From Cytophagaceae bacterium (GTDB lineage Bacteria > Bacteroidota > Bacteroidia > Cytophagales > Spirosomataceae): a DNA stretch of 27,376 bases. Below the pieces are notes generated by a model. The model worked only from the letters and a program-made list of their open reading frames with translations. It did not search any database and had not been told where the DNA came from. The position numbers and the translations under genes are program-made. Numbering within the stretch: position 1 is the stretch's first letter; each line of letters begins with the position of its first letter. Below, one piece after another: positions 26,372 to 27,376 of this stretch. The stretch covers positions 1-27,376 of the forward strand of contig JAIXRT010000013.1 in the NCBI GenBank assembly GCA_027485075.1, written 5' to 3'.

Positions 26372-26379
26372 CAAAGTTA
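26372..26379 (-). promoter_or_regulatory. -7 promoter box immediately before the wbpM-like gene
   Basis: TAACTTTG on the minus strand matches TAnnTTTG. Only five bases separate it from the ATG at 26364-26366, so transcription would start at or next to the start codon. Confidence 0.4.
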
Positions 26380-26431
26380 CCAATAACTTGATAAAATCGA
26401 TATGAAATTTATTTTACGGAGAAAGGATGGC

Positions 26432-27133
26432 TTAATCTAATGTATAGCACGTTAACATTTCACGTATTCGAGGGATATCAGTCCACATTAATACATCTAT
26501 AATCGAAAGCCCCGCTAAAAAATTAGTACTATTTCCTTGCGGGTATGCTGGCAAGTCTCCCTGAATAAATTGCAAGTCTACACCTTGATGTGCAAAGGTA
26601 GACTTATCGTACAGCGCTTGACCATTAGCGGCGTTGATATAAACGGATTCTCCGAATGACTTCGTGATTGCCATTAATCGCTCTGCCCTGCCAAGTTCTG
26701 AGGGGACTGAAAGCTCTGAACTAAAATAAAACTTCTTAGTTAATCCTAAGTAATTCCAAGTAGCCTGAATACTATTACCTGCCAAATCAGCCAAACTAAT
26801 AGGTTTTTGAGCCAATACCCCCTCTATCAGAGACATAACTGCATCCACATGCGGTGCTTTTTTATAAGCAGAACGCAGTTGAACTAAAAATTTTGAAGGG
26901 AATTCCGTATTCCACGCGACGTTTGATTCCCGAATTGTTTTATTCTGACTTTGTTTTTCAAGCGGGATCGTAAACATAAACTCCTGCCCTTGCATCAAAA
27001 TACGGTTACGATTAATCCAACCCTTTTTAATGAACATGACATCATCATATAAAACAAAATGATCTACTGCCTGAACTAATTGAAAATAGCCCAAGTAAGG
27101 GAAAAAATAAGGTTGCATGATTGCTACTGCCAT
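26432..27133 (-). CDS. WbqC-family protein
   Basis: A 233-residue protein of the WbqC family, often found in polysaccharide or O-antigen loci and of unproven biochemical function. The N-terminal signature MQPYFFPYLGYFQLV is clear, followed by DHFVLYDDVMFIKKGWINRN and LTKKFYFSSEL. The C-terminal part includes YINAANGQALYDKSTFAHQG. It starts 4 bases after the thiL stop, so the two are probably co-transcribed. The wbpM-like gene follows 65 bases downstream on the same strand, with its own candidate promoter. It is soluble, with no signal peptide or membrane helix. Confidence 0.9.
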   Translation of the reverse strand: MAVAIMQPYFFPYLGYFQLVQAVDHFVLYDDVMFIKKGWINRNRILMQGQEFMFTIPLEKQSQNKTIRESNVAWNTEFPSKFLVQLRSAYKKAPHVDAVMSLIEGVLAQKPISLADLAGNSIQATWNYLGLTKKFYFSSELSVPSELGRAERLMAITKSFGESVYINAANGQALYDKSTFAHQGVDLQFIQGDLPAYPQGNSTNFLAGLSIIDVLMWTDIPRIREMLTCYTLD

Positions 27134-27137
27134 AGCT

Positions 27138-27376
27138 TTAAGCGCCGAATCCGGGAGCTGTTAGGTTAACCAACTGATCTGATTTCATGACAATGACACG
27201 CTCATCCTGCTTATCCGTCATATATCCAATCGCCGTCACATCCGAAATTTTTTCAATTTTCTCATAGTCGGCCTGCGAAACCGTAAACACTAATTCATAA
27301 TCTTCGCCCCCATTCAATGCCGCTGTCAAAGGGCTTAGGTTAAATTCCGTTGCCGACAAATATGTCTCATCGTCTA
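27138..27376 (-). CDS. thiL: Thiamine-monophosphate kinase, C-terminal fragment
   Basis: The last 79 or so residues of a protein that extends past the right edge of the window. NGGEDYELVFTVSQADYEKI is the C-terminal signature of ThiL, which phosphorylates thiamine monophosphate to thiamine diphosphate, the last step of coenzyme synthesis. The frame stays open to the edge (DDETYLSATEF before the signature), so the apparent TTG start at 27359 is not the true one. The protein ends in a short tail. It is followed after 4 bases by the WbqC gene. Confidence 0.85.
   Translation of the reverse strand, partial: DDETYLSATEFNLSPLTAALNGGEDYELVFTVSQADYEKIEKISDVTAIGYMTDKQDERVIVMKSDQLVNLTAPGFGA

Noticed and set aside
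1..27376. Mobile elements, CRISPR, toxin-antitoxin or defence genes
   Set aside because: No transposase, integrase, direct-repeat array, small paired genes or nuclease domains were seen. RecQ and the SNF2 protein are in ordinary housekeeping contexts here, without restriction or defence partners.

Overview
This is a gene-dense stretch of a bacterial chromosome, almost certainly from the Bacteroidota. The evidence is a gliding-motility lipoprotein gene (gldH) directly after a cysteine-rich RicT/PSP1 gene, a WbqC-family gene, a Bacteroidota-type LptD, and TAnnTTTG boxes (the Bacteroidota -7 promoter element) in most intergenic gaps. The AT-rich base composition and gene order suggest a Cytophagales-like aquatic bacterium, but the genus is inference. 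I see no tRNA, rRNA, insertion sequence, CRISPR array or prophage. No gene-free stretch reaches 300 bases; the largest gap is about 107 bases.

Layout. Positions 1-171 (-): start of an arabinose-5-phosphate isomerase gene (kdsD, KDO pathway), divergent from a co-directional run at 256-6338: recQ, purD, ricT, gldH and an Lrp/AsnC regulator, with gaps of 2 to 23 bases. Positions 6415-12595 (+): an RND efflux operon with periplasmic adaptor, a family 9 glycosyltransferase placed between adaptor and pump, the pump itself, and ribD overlapping the pump's 3' end. Positions 12581-14670: an Nramp metal transporter (-) divergent from a DtxR/MntR-type regulator (+); the gap holds two inverted repeats that look like operators. 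Positions 14667-17603 (-): a large SNF2-family ATPase.

Positions 17700-20295 (-): an envelope operon of periplasmic amidase, MCE/MlaD-family protein and prmA, divergent from lptD (20387-23104, +). Then an exported MsrA (23101-23748, -), a six-helix PAP2/sphingomyelin-synthase-like membrane protein (23813-24448, +), a WbpM/CapD-type nucleotide-sugar dehydratase/epimerase (24438-26366, -), a WbqC protein (26432-27133, -) and the 3' part of thiL (27138-27376, -).

Envelope biogenesis is the dominant theme: KDO synthesis, LPS export, core or glycan glycosyltransfer, O-antigen/capsule sugar modification, MCE lipid transport, peptidoglycan trimming, a lipid-headgroup enzyme and gliding. Metal homeostasis (mntH/mntR) and housekeeping genes fill the rest. 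All four convergent gene pairs overlap at their stop codons, so there is no room for conventional terminators between them.

I do not see a clearly novel multi-gene system. The most notable items are the putative MntR operators, the sphingomyelin-synthase-like triad in the 211-residue membrane protein, the glycosyltransferase inside the efflux operon, a charged insertion inside the RecQ winged-helix domain, and the RGP-repeat tail of RicT.
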